From DATLZU01 sp051293835 (GTDB lineage Bacteria > Nitrospirota > Nitrospiria > Nitrospirales > Nitrospiraceae), in NCBI GenBank assembly GCA_051293835.1, contig JBPKMA010000005.1, forward strand, positions 1 through 64,000: a stretch of DNA of 64,000 nt. Direction: 5' to 3'. Below the pieces are notes generated by a model that made no database searches, was not told the origin of the DNA, and saw nothing but the letters and a program-made list of their open reading frames with translations. The position numbers were made by a program, and so were the translations under genes. Below, in pieces: positions 1 to 11,896 of the stretch. How positions within the stretch are numbered: position 1 is the first letter of the stretch; the number at the start of each line of letters is the position of its first letter.

Positions 1-41
1 GCAACAGACCGACCGACACCCGACCGGCTATTCGGCTGAGG

Positions 42-506
42 CTAATTCTTCCCTTCATATCCTTCCTGCGGCCGCTTTGCTTTCTTGCCCTTGACGAATT
101 CGCTGAGCGTGTAGTTGTCGAGAATATTGGCGATGGCGTTCCGCACCTCCAGCATCACGTCTTGAATCGGGCACCGCGCTTTTTCCGCATAGGGACAGTC
201 GCGACACTTCTGATAGGCGGTCTTGCTGACGCAGCCAAGTGGCGCCAACGGCCCGTCCAAAATGCGAATCACCTGGCCCAGTGTGATCTCGTCGGGGGAC
301 TTAATCAGCGTATACCCGCCGTTGACGCCGCGGCGGCTCGCTAGAAGTCCCGCCCGTTTGAGTGCCAGAAGAATCTGTTCGAGAAATTCCAGCGGGATGT
401 TTTGACGTCTGGCGATTTCCTGACGGAGCAGGACTGAGCGGTTGTAATGGGAGGCGAGCTCCAAGAGGGCTCGAAAGCCATATTCGCTTTTTTTGGAAAA
501 TTTCAT
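42..506 (-). CDS. Rrf2 family transcriptional regulator
   Basis: A 154-residue protein with an N-terminal winged helix (residues about 1-70, starting MKFSKKSEYGFRALLELA) typical of the Rrf2 family (IscR, NsrR, CymR). The C-terminal half has four cysteines at positions 92, 101, 104 and 112 (C-x8-C-x2-C-x7-C). IscR and NsrR hold an iron-sulfur cluster through three cysteines in this region, so a cluster-sensing role is plausible, but the spacing is not identical to IscR. No isc or suf genes lie beside it in the window, so the target genes are unknown. It is transcribed away from glyQ. The ATG start lies only 8 nt downstream of a good -10 box, so the message may be nearly leaderless. Confidence 0.87.
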   Translation of the reverse strand: MKFSKKSEYGFRALLELASHYNRSVLLRQEIARRQNIPLEFLEQILLALKRAGLLASRRGVNGGYTLIKSPDEITLGQVIRILDGPLAPLGCVSKTAYQKCRDCPYAEKARCPIQDVMLEVRNAIANILDNYTLSEFVKGKKAKRPQEGYEGKN

Positions 507-514
507 AAACCAGA

Positions 515-543
515 AGTGTACAGAAGTAAAGTGAGTTAATCAA
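515..543 (-). promoter_or_regulatory. Sigma70-type promoter of the Rrf2 gene
   Basis: On the minus strand a -35 TTGATT (538-543) and a -10 TACACT (515-520) are separated by 17 nt; each matches 4 of 6 consensus bases. The start codon begins 8 nt after the -10 box, leaving a leader of about two bases. Rrf2 regulators often repress their own gene, so an operator may overlap this site. Confidence 0.5.
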
Positions 544-709
544 GTTTTTTGACAATGATGCTTGCGGGAGTTTAACCGAAAATGGGCCAGTGATTATGTC
601 ACCGCGTTGGCACCCGATCGTTTCACCGTTCCAGCTCTAGCGTCTTTACGTATGCTCGGCGCACCTGGTCCGGCTTGACTCTCCTGACGTTTCTTGTTAG
701 CTTGGCAGC

Positions 710-739
710 TTGATTGAACGAAGGTTCGCCGCCGTTAAT
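710..739 (+). promoter_or_regulatory. Candidate promoter for glyQS
   Basis: TTGATT (710-715) and GTTAAT (734-739) with an 18-nt spacer lie 20 nt upstream of the glyQ GTG codon. Both boxes are partial matches, so this is only a candidate. Confidence 0.3.
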
Positions 740-759
740 CCCCAAAGAATGGACCGCTT

Positions 760-1728
760 GTGACCTTCCAGGACCTGATTCTCTCCCTTCACCGTTACTG
801 GGCCGATCAGGGGTGCGTGGTCCATCAACCCTATGATCTGGAAATGGGAGCCGGCACGTTTCATCCCGCGACGTTTCTTCGCGCCTTGGGGCCCGAACCC
901 TGGCGATCGGCCTACGTGCAACCGTGTCGGCGTCCGACCGACGGGCGCTACGGCGACAACCCCAATCGACTTCAGCACTACTACCAATATCAAGTTGTGC
1001 TCAAGCCGTCGCCCGACGACGTTCAGACGCTCTATCTCGAAAGCTTGACCCGCCTTGGCATCGATCCGACGAAACACGACATCCGGTTTGTGCAGGATGA
1101 CTGGGAATCTCCGACCCTGGGTGCCTGGGGATTGGGATGGGAAGTACGGCTCGACGGCATGGAGATCACGCAGTTTACGTATTTCCAGGAAATTGGCGGC
1201 ATCGAGCTGAATCCGATCACGGTCGAGCTCACGTACGGGACCGAACGTATCGCGATGTATCTTCAGCAGGTCGACAACGTCTATGACTTGGCTTGGACGG
1301 ACTCGGTCACCTACGGCGACATTCACCACCAAACCGAAGTCCAGTTCTCCCGGTATAATTTCGAACAGGCGGACGTGGGTATGCTGATGGCCACCTTTCA
1401 AGCCTTCGAAACGGAGTGTCGGAACCTGCTGGCGTGCAACCTGACGCTTCCGGCCTACGACTATTGTATTAAGACCTCGCATCTGTTCAATCTGCTCGAC
1501 GCGCGAGGCGCGATCAGCGTGGCGGAACGCACGGGCTATATCGCGCGGGTCCGTGGGCTCGCCAGGCAGTGCGCTGAGCGGTACATCGCGGAACGGGAAG
1601 CCATGGGCCATCCGCTGCTTAAGCGGGATAAAGACCTGGCGTCGAAAGCTCGAGCCGGGGCGAAAGAAAGGCCGCACGCCGGTCGCCGCGCTACGGGTGG
1701 TGCGCGGCGCTCATTTCTGGGCCGATGA
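760..1728 (+). CDS. glyQ: Glycyl-tRNA synthetase alpha subunit
   Basis: Class II aminoacyl-tRNA synthetase catalytic subunit that activates glycine and charges tRNA-Gly in an alpha2-beta2 enzyme. The 322-residue protein matches the family from its start (MTFQDLILSLHRYWADQGC), with the conserved motif-2 segment QPCRRPTDGRYGDNPNR and the characteristic FTYFQEIGG. It uses a GTG start. The last 30 or so residues are basic and look like a lineage-specific tail beyond the usual length near 300. It overlaps glyS by the four bases ATGA, so the two subunits are probably translationally coupled. Confidence 0.97.
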   Translation: MTFQDLILSLHRYWADQGCVVHQPYDLEMGAGTFHPATFLRALGPEPWRSAYVQPCRRPTDGRYGDNPNRLQHYYQYQVVLKPSPDDVQTLYLESLTRLGIDPTKHDIRFVQDDWESPTLGAWGLGWEVRLDGMEITQFTYFQEIGGIELNPITVELTYGTERIAMYLQQVDNVYDLAWTDSVTYGDIHHQTEVQFSRYNFEQADVGMLMATFQAFETECRNLLACNLTLPAYDYCIKTSHLFNLLDARGAISVAERTGYIARVRGLARQCAERYIAEREAMGHPLLKRDKDLASKARAGAKERPHAGRRATGGARRSFLGR

Positions 1729-3902
1729 AGAAACCCACCAAACAGCATACAGGCGTGACGTCCCGAACAAGCAAGCCAGCAGCTGCCGAGTTGTTTCTTG
1801 AAATCGGGACCGAGGAACTGCCATACCAGTTCATCCCTCCCGCCCTTCAGGCCCTCAAAGATTCGGCCGAGCGTCTCTTGCAAGACCAACGCCTCGCGTG
1901 CAGAGCCATCCGCACCTTCGGGACGCCGAGACGGTTGGTCTTGGTTGTCGATTCGCTGGTCGCTCGGCAACCCGCGGCGATGAAAGAAATCATGGGACCG
2001 TCCAAAGCCGTCGCCTTCGATCACGCCGGCGAGCCGACTAAGGCTGCGCTGGGTTTCGCCGCCTCACAAGGGGTCTCGGTCCAAGACCTGCAGATCCGGC
2101 AGACCCCCAAAGGCGAATACGTCTTCGCAGTCAAGCAGGAGCCGGGCCTTCCGGCCCATGCTGTTTTGGCCGAGCATCTGCCCCGCCTGATCAGCGGACT
2201 GTCGTTCCCTAAATCAATGCGCTGGAACGCCTCGGGGATTCGATTCGCGCGCCCGATCCGGTGGCTAGTCGCCCTCTACGGAGGGCGTGTGTTGCCCATC
2301 GAAGTCGGCGGCGTGACGGCTAGCAACCGCAGTTTCGGGCATCGCGTGCTGTCGGCGGGCAAGCCCGCCGTTTCTCAGAGTTTTCGCGTCACCGGCTTTT
2401 CCCAGTACTTGAAAGACGCCGAGCGTCACGGCGTGATCGTGGATCAGGACCGCCGCCGCCGGATGATCACGCAGCAATTGACGGACCTCGCAAAGGCCGC
2501 CAAGGGCCATTTGCAACGCGATGAAGACCTGCTGGCGCAGGCGGTTTACACGGTGGAGTATCCCACGACCATCCTGGGCGGGTTCAAACCGCACTACCTG
2601 TCGCTGCCCAAAGAGATTCTGATGACCGCCATGAAGGAGCATCAGGGCTATTTTTCGCTAGTGGATCAGAAGGGCGCGCTTCTGCCGAACTTTCTAGCCG
2701 TGACCAATATGAGGTTGTCGAACATGGACCTCATCCGTGCGGGCAACGAGCGGGTGTTGGCGGCGCGCCTGGCCGACGCCAAGTTCTTCTTCGACGAAGA
2801 TCGAAAGATCCGGTTGGCTGACCGAGTGGACAAGCTGCGGACAGTGACGTTTCATCAGAAGATCGGGACTCTGTATCAGAAGACTGCCCGAATGGTCCAG
2901 CTTGCCGCGACGCTGGCCGAATTGATGGGCCACAGCGGACTGATCAAGGACTGTCAACGCGCGGCCGAATTGAGCAAGGCCGATCTGCTGACTGGCATCG
3001 TCGGCGAGTTCCCGACCTTGCAGGGCGTCATGGGCGGGGAGTATGCCAAACACGACGGAGAATCCGAAACGGTGAGCCGGGCCATCCGTGAGCAGTATCT
3101 CCCGCGTTCGATGGAAGGCGAACTGCCGGAGACACCGGCGGGCAACATCCTGTCCCTCACGGATCGGCTCGATACTATCGCTGCCTTCTTCTGGGTGGGA
3201 CTCGTGCCGACCGGTTCCGAGGATCCGTTCGCGCTTCGGCGACACGCCACCGCCGTCGTGCGCATCCTTCTCGAAAACCGCCTGCGCCTGAACCTCGCGG
3301 AAGCGATCACGCAGGCGACCGCCATCGTGGCAGCCGACGGGTTCACGCCCAGTGGTTCCGAACAAGATGTCCGACGACGCATCGTCGAGTTCATCTTCGA
3401 ACGGATGCGACACTACGGCCGGACGGTTCATGGGCTGCGGGACGACGTGATGGATGCGGTCTTGAAACCGGCCGAAACAGAACCGTTCGACCTGCTCGAT
3501 CTGCTAGCCAAAATGCAGGCCTTGCAGACCATCACGAACCGTCCGGAGTTCGATCCCTTGATGATCGGCTTCAAGCGGGCGCACCGCCTCGTCGAAAAGG
3601 AGCGCTGGGACCACAAGCCAGTCGATCCGACGCGGTTTCAGCACCTGTCCGAATCGCAATTGCACGAAGTCGTCACAGACGCCGACCGGCGTCTCCCCTT
3701 GCTCCTGAAAGACGGGCGGTACGAGGAAGCATTGGACGTACTGGTGCGAATAAAGCCGGCCATCGACGAGTTCTTTGCGAGCGTCATGGTCAACGCGGGT
3801 GATCCGGCGATTCGCGGCAACCGCCTGTCTTTGCTCCTGGAAGTGGACCGCCTCTTCGCCAGCGTCGCCGATTTCTCCCACATTCTGGTGCAGGGTCATT
3901 GA
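1725..3902 (+). CDS. glyS: Glycyl-tRNA synthetase beta subunit
   Basis: The 725-residue beta subunit completes the alpha2-beta2 glycyl-tRNA synthetase and provides tRNA recognition. The body begins ELFLEIGTEELPYQFIPPAL after a 24-residue extension. Family signatures include FPKSMRW and the HD-like central region (GIVGEFPTLQGVMGGEYA), and the C-terminal anticodon-binding domain ends FFASVMVNAGDPAIRGNRL. Length is close to the family norm of about 690. It overlaps glyQ by 4 bp. Confidence 0.96.
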   Translation: MKKPTKQHTGVTSRTSKPAAAELFLEIGTEELPYQFIPPALQALKDSAERLLQDQRLACRAIRTFGTPRRLVLVVDSLVARQPAAMKEIMGPSKAVAFDHAGEPTKAALGFAASQGVSVQDLQIRQTPKGEYVFAVKQEPGLPAHAVLAEHLPRLISGLSFPKSMRWNASGIRFARPIRWLVALYGGRVLPIEVGGVTASNRSFGHRVLSAGKPAVSQSFRVTGFSQYLKDAERHGVIVDQDRRRRMITQQLTDLAKAAKGHLQRDEDLLAQAVYTVEYPTTILGGFKPHYLSLPKEILMTAMKEHQGYFSLVDQKGALLPNFLAVTNMRLSNMDLIRAGNERVLAARLADAKFFFDEDRKIRLADRVDKLRTVTFHQKIGTLYQKTARMVQLAATLAELMGHSGLIKDCQRAAELSKADLLTGIVGEFPTLQGVMGGEYAKHDGESETVSRAIREQYLPRSMEGELPETPAGNILSLTDRLDTIAAFFWVGLVPTGSEDPFALRRHATAVVRILLENRLRLNLAEAITQATAIVAADGFTPSGSEQDVRRRIVEFIFERMRHYGRTVHGLRDDVMDAVLKPAETEPFDLLDLLAKMQALQTITNRPEFDPLMIGFKRAHRLVEKERWDHKPVDPTRFQHLSESQLHEVVTDADRRLPLLLKDGRYEEALDVLVRIKPAIDEFFASVMVNAGDPAIRGNRLSLLLEVDRLFASVADFSHILVQGH

Positions 3903-3911
3903 TGGGAGTGC

Positions 3912-4433
3912 GTGTCGATGGGCCACCTGTGTGTCACCTCCGCTGCTCCGCATGAGAGCCCCGAGGAGCGCCGAACCAGACGGTTGCGCCGGTTCTCGCT
4001 GGGGGTCACTATTGCTATGATGGTGCTGTGCAATGCGGTCTTTCTGCTCGGCATCTGGGTGAGCGGCGTGAATCTGGACCGCCTCATCCGCTTCCCGGAC
4101 GTCTTCAACCCCAAACGGGACATCTGCCTGCGCCAGACATGGCAGAAAGTGATCGGTTCCGACGAACTGGTTCAACTCTGTTCCGAATGGATCAATCTGT
4201 CTGATCCTTCCGGTCGAACGCACCAGTTCCCGAAAGACACGCAAGTCAAACAGGGGGCGGACGGACGGCTGTATTTCGATCACGGAGCCCATGTGGATTA
4301 TCGGCTCTTCGTGTTCGTTCTATTCGTCATCAGCATCCTGGCCGGCGGCCTTCTGTTGAAACGATATCTGGTATCCCGTTATAAGCTACGGTTGGACTCG
4401 ATGGATTCCGAGCAATCATCCCTCACCCAGTAA
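3912..4433 (+). CDS. Small membrane protein of unknown function
   Basis: A 173-residue protein with two predicted membrane segments, at about residues 29-50 (LGVTIAMMVLCNAVFLLGIWV) and 130-150 (LFVFVLFVISILAGGLLL). Between them is a soluble loop of about 80 residues with two cysteines. The N-terminus is basic (RRTRRLRR), so the loop probably faces the periplasm. The first start is GTG at 3912; an ATG two codons later is equally possible. It begins 9 nt after glyS and ends 26 nt before ppdK, suggesting one transcript. I do not recognise a family. Confidence 0.7.
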   Translation: MSMGHLCVTSAAPHESPEERRTRRLRRFSLGVTIAMMVLCNAVFLLGIWVSGVNLDRLIRFPDVFNPKRDICLRQTWQKVIGSDELVQLCSEWINLSDPSGRTHQFPKDTQVKQGADGRLYFDHGAHVDYRLFVFVLFVISILAGGLLLKRYLVSRYKLRLDSMDSEQSSLTQ

Positions 4434-4459
4434 GCTCTTCAGGAGAAGGAGACGGCAGC

Positions 4460-7248
<2,789 letters not shown>

Positions 7249-7252
<4 letters not shown>

Positions 7253-8376
7253 ACCGGCGGGCGCTCGACCGCCACTACATGACCCTGGCCCTTCGATTGG
7301 CTGCGAAGGGGCTGGGGCGTACCAGTCCCAATCCGATGGTCGGGGCCGTGGTGGTGTCCAAGGGACGCATTGTCGGCCAGGGATACCACCGAAAAGCCGG
7401 CGGTCCACACGCCGAAGTCCTTGCCCTCCGGCAAGCTGGTCGGCGCGCACGAGGAGGCACCCTCTACGTCACGCTGGAACCCTGCAGTCACACCAACAAG
7501 CGCACGCCCCCCTGTGTGCCATTGGTCATCGCTTCGCAGGTCCGGCGGGTAGTTGTAGCGATGGTCGATCCGAACCCGCTCGTGAAGGGGAGGGGGATCC
7601 GTCAGCTTCGACAAGCCGGGATCCGGGTTGATCTCGGCTGCTGTCGCGAACGGGCCGAGGCGTTAAACTCGGCGTATTGTCGTTGGATCACTACCGGTCG
7701 CCCGTTCGTCATCCTCAAGGCCGGGATGACGCTCGACGGCAAGATCGCCACCGCCTCCGGTGAAGCGAAATGGATCACGGGGGATGCGGCGCGCCGACAT
7801 GTGCACCGACTGAGAAGCCAGGTCGACGCGATTATGGTCGGCATTGGGACGATTTTGCGCGACGACCCGGAGCTGACCGCTCGGATCGGCGGACGAGCAG
7901 GGCGATTGGCCGCTCGTCAGCCGTTGCGCGTCGTCGTGGACAGCCGACTCCGCCTTCCCCTTGACGCGCGTGTGACGTCGGTTGCGAACGGTGTCGCCAC
8001 GCTCGTTGCGGCCACGACGAACGCGCCGCGCGCAAAACTCGCCCAACTGGAGGCACGGGGCATCGAGGTCCTGACCTTCCCCGCTCGGGACGGCCGCGTT
8101 CCCCTATCGACGCTGCTGGCCGCCTTGGCCAAACGAGGGATCACCAGTCTGTTGTTAGAAGGGGGAAGTGAATTGAACGCCTCGGCACTACGGGCCGGGC
8201 TGGTCGATCGTGTGATGCTGTACGTCGCACCCCGCTTGCTGGGAGGCCGGGATGCCATCGGCCTGATCGGCGGGCCTTCACCAGTGCATTTGGGAGAAGC
8301 CGTCGCCCTCCACCGACTCAGCATCCGCAAGATCGGGGATGATAGGCTGATTCAAGGCGACGTGTGTCATATGTGA
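7249..8376 (+). CDS. ribD: Bifunctional riboflavin biosynthesis deaminase/reductase
   Basis: Performs the deamination of the GTP-derived pyrimidine and the reduction of the ribosyl side chain in riboflavin synthesis. The N-terminal deaminase domain has the zinc site HAEVLALRQAG and PCSHTNKRTPPC; the C-terminal reductase domain starts around GMTLDGKIATASGEAKWITG and ends with the LLLEGGSELNASALRAG motif. The GTG at 7249 overlaps the ppdK stop as GTGA and leaves only the normal short N-terminus before MTLALRLAAKGLGRTSPNP, so it is preferred over upstream starts that lie deep inside ppdK. The protein has 375 residues, normal for the family. The riboflavin synthase ribE lies three genes downstream. 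Confidence 0.93.
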
Positions 8377-8386
8377 GGAGCCTACG

Positions 8387-9694
8387 ATGTTCCGTTACCG
8401 TTCATGGGCCGCCCTCATCGGATCGGCCGTTACCAGTCTCCTCGCGGCGTTCGGATCCTGCGTCTACGCCGACGAGGGATCCGTTCCGCAAGCTTCCCCA
8501 GCCCTCGTTTCCCTGGTTCTGGACTATCTGACCGTCGCCGATGACGAGCAGGCCGATCGATTGTTGGCCTTGCTCCTCCGCCACCCTGACGCCACGTTGC
8601 CGGCTGTCCAGCAGGTGTTGCAAGCCGGTCGGCCCTATTCACCGGCGCCGGTCGGAATGCAACCCAATGAACCGCTCATCCTCAAGGGAGAGACTTATCG
8701 CTTTGGCTTGTACGTTCCGCCCTCCTACGAACCCATAAAAGATTATGCCCTCGTCGTCTGCCTTCACGGCGCGGGGTTCACGGGCGACCAATATTTGGAG
8801 CGATGGCGCACCCGCCTGGGCGACGACTACATCCTGGCCTGTCCGACTATTCCGCTCGGAGCTTGGTGGACCAGAAGCGCGGAGGACCTCGTTTTGGCGA
8901 CGATCCGGGTTGTCCAATCCCGCTACCGCATCGACCCCGATCGGATCTTCCTCACCGGCATGTCCAACGGCGGGATCGGCGCCTGGATTATCGGCGCCCA
9001 CCATGCGACCCGCTTTGCAGGTCTAGCGCCGATGGCGGGCGGCCTGGACGAGGTTCTGTTCCCCTTCCTGAGCAATTTGCGTTGGACGCCGGTGTACGTC
9101 ATTCACGGACGAAAGGACCAGGTCATGCCGGTGGATCTCAGCCGGTCGATCACGAAAGAACTGTCCCGGCTCGGCTATACTTTCGTCTATCGCGAGCATG
9201 ACCGCACGCATCCCGTCGCCGGCGGCCACTACTTCCCCCGGGAAGAGCTCCCCGATCTTGTCGCCTGGTTCAACGCCCAACGGCGGATTCCGTTGCCCAC
9301 GCGAGTGACCCTTGTTCGCGATGCGTCGCATCTTCTGCCGTTCGGGTGGGTGCGGATCGACGCCACCGATCGCATTGCTGCGTTCAGCGAGAATCTGCTC
9401 GACGACAGTGATGAGGCCATCCGGCAACGTCTGTACGCCAGACTAGAGGCAGAAATCGTCTCGCCTAATCGCATCGAAATTCGCTGCGAGCGGGTACGCC
9501 GCTACACCCTGTTCTTGAATGACCGGCTAGTGGACCTCTCGCGACCGGTGACGGTGATCACGAACGGTCGGATCTCCTACGAGGGGCCGGTCTTTCCGAA
9601 CGTGGAAACCCTCTTGCGACAAGCGCGCCTTCGCCAAGATCCCCGGGAACTGTTTTCCGTGCAGGTCACGATCGCCGTCGAGCAGGCGCCGTGA
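8387..9694 (+). CDS. Secreted alpha/beta-hydrolase (esterase/depolymerase-like)
   Basis: A 435-residue protein with an N-terminal signal peptide (residues 1-28, ending CVYADEG). An alpha/beta-hydrolase core covers residues about 95-300: oxyanion-region LVVCLHGAGF, nucleophile elbow GMSNGG and a late HPVAGGHYFP that could hold the catalytic histidine. The layout resembles feruloyl esterase/polyhydroxybutyrate-depolymerase-like proteins, which hydrolyse ester bonds outside the cytoplasm. The C-terminal 130 residues are an extra domain I do not recognise. The GAGGAG ribosome site precedes the ATG, and the gene overlaps the next one by four bases. Confidence 0.75.
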   Translation: MFRYRSWAALIGSAVTSLLAAFGSCVYADEGSVPQASPALVSLVLDYLTVADDEQADRLLALLLRHPDATLPAVQQVLQAGRPYSPAPVGMQPNEPLILKGETYRFGLYVPPSYEPIKDYALVVCLHGAGFTGDQYLERWRTRLGDDYILACPTIPLGAWWTRSAEDLVLATIRVVQSRYRIDPDRIFLTGMSNGGIGAWIIGAHHATRFAGLAPMAGGLDEVLFPFLSNLRWTPVYVIHGRKDQVMPVDLSRSITKELSRLGYTFVYREHDRTHPVAGGHYFPREELPDLVAWFNAQRRIPLPTRVTLVRDASHLLPFGWVRIDATDRIAAFSENLLDDSDEAIRQRLYARLEAEIVSPNRIEIRCERVRRYTLFLNDRLVDLSRPVTVITNGRISYEGPVFPNVETLLRQARLRQDPRELFSVQVTIAVEQAP

Positions 9695-10890
9695 CCGCCC
9701 ATCATGGCGTATTTTCGATGACGAGTTCGCACAGCTTCATCCTGCTCTGCGGGATCGGATTCTTGTGTTTCATCAGTTATAACCTCGTGCGGATGCCGGT
9801 CCTTGCGCTCTTCGCTGAATCGCTTGGCGCCGGTCCCGAAGGGATCGGTCTCATCGTGTCCGTCTCGACCTTGACCGGCGTGTTTCTCAAGCTGCCGTCC
9901 GGTGCCCTCTCCGACATTTACGGCCGGCGGTTGCTACTGCGGGTCGGTGTCTTGGCTTTCGGGTTGCCGCCGTTCGTCTATCCGTTTGTCTCTGATTTGC
10001 ACATGCTGACGGGCCTCCGATTTGTGCATGGGCTGGCGACGGCGATTTTCACGCCCAGCGCGCTGGCCACTGTCGCAGATCTCTTCCGGGAACGGCGCGG
10101 CGCCGCGTTGGGTACGTACACCGCCTGCACGCAGGCCGGAGCGTTGCTGGGGCCGATGATCGGCGGTTGGCTTGTCTATGCGGCCGGATTTTCCACCACC
10201 TTCGTAACCGCCGGGATCTTCGGCTGCATCGGCTTGCTGGTCTTCTACAGTCTGAGACTGAATCCGCCACCGCCGTGCTTGCGTGACAGGGGTCTTTTGC
10301 CCGTGCTGACCGAGATGTGGACCGGCTTTGCGGCCATCGCCCGCAACACGCGGGTGCTGGTGACCAGCTCGACGGACGCGGCCAAAATGGTCGCCAACGG
10401 CACATTGATGGCGTTCCTTCCGATCTACGGCGTGGCGGTCGGGTTGAACCCTGGGGAGATCGGCATGCTGTTCGGCATACAAGGGATCACGTCGTTCTTG
10501 TTCAGGCCGATCATGGGACGGGTCTCGGACCGGATCGGCCGGCCGCCGCTGGTTCTCCTCGGACTCGTGATCTGCGCGACGACGTTCGCGCTGATGCCCC
10601 ACATCGCTGACTGGCCGGTTCTTCTGTTGTTGTCGGCCGGCTTTGGCTTCGGCGAAGCCGTCGTCACGTCGTCCTCATCGGCGCTGGTGGCGGACAGTTC
10701 GGGACCAAACACCCTGGGCGCGGGCATGGGCATGCAGGGGATGATCGCGGATATCGGCCATGCCAGTGGTCCCTTGCTGGCCGGATTCCTGATTGCCCGC
10801 CTAAGCTATGAACATGCATTCGCTATTATCGCCGGTCTCCAGCTTGGTGCCGCGGCGATCTTCTGGAGCACCATGAAGATGCGGGCTTGA
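9691..10890 (+). CDS. MFS transporter
   Basis: A 399-residue inner-membrane permease with about twelve hydrophobic segments. The MFS loop 2-3 signature is visible as GALSDIYGRRLLLR, and a related one follows in the second half (GRVSDRIGRPPLVL). The substrate cannot be told from sequence; drug or metabolite efflux is typical of this subgroup. The first possible start, GTG at 9691, overlaps the upstream esterase as GTGA; an ATG at 9718 is an alternative that removes a nine-residue polar leader. Its place between the esterase gene and ribE suggests co-transcription rather than shared function. Confidence 0.88.
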   Translation: MTAHHGVFSMTSSHSFILLCGIGFLCFISYNLVRMPVLALFAESLGAGPEGIGLIVSVSTLTGVFLKLPSGALSDIYGRRLLLRVGVLAFGLPPFVYPFVSDLHMLTGLRFVHGLATAIFTPSALATVADLFRERRGAALGTYTACTQAGALLGPMIGGWLVYAAGFSTTFVTAGIFGCIGLLVFYSLRLNPPPPCLRDRGLLPVLTEMWTGFAAIARNTRVLVTSSTDAAKMVANGTLMAFLPIYGVAVGLNPGEIGMLFGIQGITSFLFRPIMGRVSDRIGRPPLVLLGLVICATTFALMPHIADWPVLLLLSAGFGFGEAVVTSSSSALVADSSGPNTLGAGMGMQGMIADIGHASGPLLAGFLIARLSYEHAFAIIAGLQLGAAAIFWSTMKMRA

Positions 10891-10926
10891 CCGGTTGTGT
10901 TTGCTTCGCACCTTTTGCGCCACCGA

Positions 10927-10971
10927 GCGGACACGGCAATGGGGCAGGAAGCGCCGCCATGCGGTGTCCGC
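10927..10971 (+). terminator. Inverted repeat after the MFS gene
   Basis: Perfect 8-bp arms, GCGGACAC (10927-10934) and GTGTCCGC (10964-10971), flank 29 nt that can partly pair. Only a short T run (about 10982-10985) follows, so termination is a guess. Confidence 0.3.
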
Positions 10972-11006
10972 AGCACCGTCGTTTTCCAGGCAGGGATCGG
11001 AGTTGC

Positions 11007-11012
11007 TATAAT
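11007..11012 (+). promoter_or_regulatory. Candidate -10 box before the small membrane gene and ribE
   Basis: A perfect TATAAT lies 27 nt upstream of the GTG at 11040. No convincing -35 box is seen at the expected distance (TTCCAG at 10984-10989). Confidence 0.3.
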
Positions 11013-11039
11013 ACCGCCGCCAGTTCGAGGGGATCGGGC

Positions 11040-11156
11040 GTGAGGCCGGAGTACGGCACCGAAGACATCGTCGTCGGCGTGTTAGCCGCGCTGGGGGTGG
11101 TGGTGTTAATCGTGGTTTTCGTCTGGGTGTTCCGCGAAGTCATGTTAAAAAAATAG
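11040..11156 (+). CDS. Single-pass membrane microprotein
   Basis: A 38-residue protein (MRPEYGTEDIVVGVLAALGV and on) with one strong membrane helix of about 22 hydrophobic residues and a basic end (MLKK). The GTG start follows CGAGGGGAT, a fair ribosome-binding site, and a perfect TATAAT lies just upstream. The same frame opens further upstream, but that part has a composition unlike protein. It ends 9 nt before ribE, so it is probably in that transcript. No function can be assigned. Confidence 0.5.
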   Translation: MRPEYGTEDIVVGVLAALGVVVLIVVFVWVFREVMLKK

Positions 11157-11165
11157 GAACGACGT

Positions 11166-11822
11166 ATGTTCACCGGCATTGTGGAAGAAATGGGAGTGGT
11201 GAGCAGCCTGGTCAAAGGCGTTACCGGGACACGTTTGCACATCTTGGCTTCGGCTATTCTGGCTGACCTCTCGGTCGGGGCGAGCGTCAGCGTGAATGGC
11301 GTCTGCCTGACCGTCACGGCGAAGGCCGAGCGGGAATTCTCTGTGGACGTCTCTCCTGAAACGCTCTCGGTCACGACGCTGGGCAACCTGGCGGCCGGTT
11401 CGCCAGTCAACCTCGAGCGGGCGATGAAACTGAACGCGCGCATCGGCGGCCACCTGGTCTCGGGACACGTGGATGGGATCGGGCGGATCCGGACCAGGCG
11501 TCAGGACGGGGACGCCGTTATGTTGGTCATCGAGGCGCCGAAAGAAGTGCTGCGGTATTGTGTGCCGAAAGGTTCGATCACGGTGGACGGCATCAGCCTG
11601 ACGATCAACGATGTCTCCGATCGGTCGTTTACTGTGTGCATCATTCCGCATACGGCGAAAGTCACGACGCTCGGCGTCAAGCAGGAAGGGGAGTGGGTGA
11701 ATCTGGAATCAGACTTGATCGGGAAATACGTCGAGCGGCTGCTTCAAGAGCGCGGTCATTTTCCCGCCAAGCCTGCCCCCACGATCGACAAGGATTACCT
11801 GCAGAAACGGGGATTGATCTGA
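11166..11822 (+). CDS. ribE: Riboflavin synthase alpha chain
   Basis: Dismutates two molecules of 6,7-dimethyl-8-ribityllumazine to riboflavin and a pyrimidine product. The 218-residue protein has the expected duplicated lumazine-binding fold: the first barrel begins MFTGIVEEMG and has SVNGVCLTV; the second begins around LNARIGGHLVSGHVDGIG and has SITVDGISLTIND. Length is normal. It lies in the same stretch as ribD, but ribBA and ribH are not in the window. Confidence 0.95.
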   Translation: MFTGIVEEMGVVSSLVKGVTGTRLHILASAILADLSVGASVSVNGVCLTVTAKAEREFSVDVSPETLSVTTLGNLAAGSPVNLERAMKLNARIGGHLVSGHVDGIGRIRTRRQDGDAVMLVIEAPKEVLRYCVPKGSITVDGISLTINDVSDRSFTVCIIPHTAKVTTLGVKQEGEWVNLESDLIGKYVERLLQERGHFPAKPAPTIDKDYLQKRGLI

Positions 11823-11829
11823 TCAAGGC

Positions 11830-11870
11830 GATCGGCTCTTACTTCTGGCTCTTTTGCCCGAGGGCCGATC
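11830..11870. terminator. Inverted repeat between convergent ribE and acsA
   Basis: Seven-base arms GATCGGC and GCCGATC flank a 27-nt loop in the 74-bp gap between two genes that end facing each other. There is no T tract on either side, so a bidirectional terminator is only a suggestion. Confidence 0.25.
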
Positions 11871-11896
11871 AGTCCGGCTGACGACTTTGTGAGGTA

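Noticed and set aside
697..1677. A 326-residue minus-strand reading frame opposite glyQ
   Set aside because: It lies entirely antisense to a highly conserved gene and has no recognisable domain; it reflects high GC and codon bias.
10920..11160. FMN riboswitch before ribE
   Set aside because: The conserved RFN core was not found; only an inverted repeat and a TATAAT are visible.
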